Positions 62,301 through 64,000 of a stretch of 64,000 nucleotides of DNA are shown here, piece after piece. Positions within the stretch are counted from its first letter, which is position 1; the number at the start of each line of letters is the position of its first letter. The stretch covers positions 19,429,501-19,493,500 of the forward strand of contig CM062202.1 of NCBI GenBank assembly GCA_031216445.1, read 5' to 3'. This stretch comes from Lateolabrax maculatus. Lineage: Eukaryota; Chordata; Actinopteri; Acropomatiformes; Lateolabracidae. The position numbers and the translations under genes were made by a program. The notes under the pieces were generated by a model. It was not told where the DNA came from, ran no database searches, and saw only the letters and a list, made by a program, of their open reading frames with translations.

Positions 62301-64000
62301 ACACACTGTGTTAGATCCTCCAGGCCCGCTGCACTGCATCTGGCCAAAGACAAAGCTAATCGCGGAGGACGGCGGTGTGAGGGATGGCGGTGGATGGGCC
62401 CACCGCAGGGCAGGCAGGCTCATGCTGGGTGTGATGTTTATGTGTGTAAATGTGTGTGCGTGCGGCTTCCATCATGAGCTCAGTGTGGGGGTCATAGCAC
62501 AAACATCACAGAGGCTTACCTCAAACTCTACATCTTGTGCGCGTGACTTGATCTTTTTTTTTTTTTAAAGTGTGGTAAGATGCATTGGTGTTTGCAAGCT
62601 TTGCCTTAAAAGCTAAGACCACCCCAAGCTCTGATTGCTTTGCCAAGCATAAAATTTACTTTTGCCCATTTTCTGTGGCTGACTGTTCATAAGACAAACA
62701 ACATTAGTCATCCTTAACAGTCGCTGCTATCTATCTAGTTTAATGTTATTCCAAATAAAGTGGGCTACACTGCCTCATCATTTTATACGACTTTTATATG
62801 TTGACAAACATCCATTACATGAGTTGGCTAGACTTTTGAGCATGAGCATGCCAATGACTAGTTCATTGCACGCTGCATTTTGTATGGAAGGCTGAACTCA
62901 AGTCTGTTGTCTGAATTGCAGGGCTTCTGAATTGGAAAAGACCCAAGCTATCTCAGTGCAATCATCTCTTTTTCCTCTGCGTTTTCCGCCACCATGCTTC
63001 TCTTGCACTTCAGCATCAATATGTATTTCATTCCTCAGGTCCATGTTTGAAATTAAAGGGAGCTCTTGAGATAATGGCAATGGATTCTATTCACTCTGGG
63101 CACATTTAGCGCAGAACGCTTGTCATTTTTTTTACTAACGTACCTACACAGGATGAGGTTGGTAAGAGGGCTCTGCTTGACTCTAAGCCTATGATAGCAC
63201 TGACTCCCTGGTGAAGGATAGAGACAAAAGCTTAGCATCTCTGGTGAGTGAATGATGAGCGCAGTTGTATTGCTGTGGACCGACACCGTGTTAGAAGAAT
63301 GGGATTGGGAGGGAAGTAGTCATTTGCCAACTTTGACACCACGGGGAAGCATTGTCAAACACGAATGAGAATATTGAATGAAGGATGTGCAGGAGAGAGA
63401 GAAAGTGAGAAAAAGAGCAGCCTGTTGGCTCCTCTGTACCAGGGCATACAGGAAAAGTAGTGGAGGTTGCGAATAACAAATTAATTAGAAATGGGAGCAA
63501 GATAGCGATGGATGAGTGGCCCGACGGACAGGGTCCAGGGAAAAAAAAGCCAATCACTGAGCAGTGAGCTGTGAGCCCCATCCATTATGTGGGGACTGAC
63601 AAGTTACCAGCAGTCAGAGCAGGAGCTGCACTTAATAAATCAAAGCTGACAACTCCTCCTTGGCCCTATCTCAAGTACAGCTTTCCCACTTCCCCTTCCC
63701 TAGCTTCCATTAAGCTTCACCTTCTCCGGATACCCGCTCCACCGCTGCCCACCTTCCAAGGGCTTTGCAAGCACTGGATTTGTTATTTTCCCTGGTTGTT
63801 TCTGAAAATATGTACTCCATACTGGATTAAATGGTGGCAGTGACAGTCAGAGGGTTACAAGTTTGGGCCAAAAAGCTTGTTGAATCATGTGACCTGTAAG
63901 GTCGGGAAAATCACTGAGAAGAAATCTCCTCCCACTAAAAAGGCAAAAGACGTTCTCCCATTTAGATGTTGGGCTGCCAAAAGGCAAATTGTATTTTTAA
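59312..64000. other. Intronic stretch without genes, to the right edge
   Basis: No exon was recognised. It contains a 17 bp tandem duplication at 60395-60428 and T/A runs at 62164-62174 and 62554-62566. The right-most frame (63571-63843, +) has no domain. The signal-peptide exon of the adhesion gene is not visible here. Confidence 0.65.
60395..60428. repeat. 17 bp tandem duplication
   Basis: AGAAGCAGGAATATGAA is present twice back to back. Confidence 0.95.

Larger units (their letters stand above)
10030..64000 (-). other. Very long 5' intron of the KIRREL3-type gene (presumed)
   Basis: The first Ig1 exon has an acceptor at 10030, so the sequence above it must be intron up to the exon carrying the signal peptide. 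I found no convincing start exon (short hydrophobic leader ending in a phase 1 donor) anywhere up to 64000. A huge first intron fits what is known of KIRREL3, which spans several hundred kb in mammals. That the whole interval is a single intron is an inference, and small 5' exons or a nested non-coding gene could be hidden. Confidence 0.6.

Noticed and set aside
1..64000. CRISPR arrays, prokaryotic operons, phage or toxin-antitoxin systems
   Set aside because: No regularly spaced repeats, no compact gene clusters and no ribosome binding site pattern. The spliced Ig exons and fish repeats show this is vertebrate DNA.

Overview
This is vertebrate nuclear DNA, most likely from a ray-finned (percomorph-type) fish. 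It is AT-rich and almost entirely non-coding, and it carries one confidently recognisable gene. Two exons on the minus strand with clean GT-AG splice sites (9880-10029 and 4668-4817) together encode the complete first immunoglobulin domain of a KIRREL3 (NEPH2) type cell adhesion receptor. The repeats around them, namely fish-style LINE remnants, short transposons with inverted ends and very many CA/GT microsatellites, support a teleost origin. There is no sign of bacterial or phage gene organisation.

Layout. Transcription of the gene runs from high to low coordinates. From 64000 down to 10030 I see only what appears to be one very long 5' intron. I could not find the upstream exon with the signal peptide, so it is probably beyond the right edge, or too short for me to recognise. 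The first Ig1 exon (9880-10029) is followed by a 5.06 kb intron (4818-9879), the second Ig1 exon (4668-4817), and then an intron that leaves the window on the left. That last intron contains a decayed LINE on the minus strand at 1-795. Both exons are exactly 150 nt and are phase 1 at both ends.

The long intron holds several recognisable elements: a TTAA-flanked non-autonomous transposon (20311-20868), a common fish LINE-type repeat remnant (29485-29684), and three non-autonomous elements with inverted ends (37146-37788, 47842-48501, 58858-59303). It also holds tRNA-like SINE remnants and many simple repeats, including a 40-base C run joined to an (AC) run. A 79 bp sequence at 11420-11498 recurs at 13743-13821, and the second copy runs straight into an almost perfect 100 bp foldback (13813-13912). 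Several gene-like-composition, repeat-free blocks rich in homeodomain-type TAAT cores (for example 8735-8945, 19480-19715, 43395-43610, 45000-45400, 46600-46770, 54000-54290, 57345-57600) are candidates for conserved intronic enhancers. That is inference only and needs a multi-species alignment.

I found no new multi-gene system. The most unusual item is the foldback and its paired repeat. All other open reading frames in the window look like chance ORFs, repeat translations or antisense shadows.
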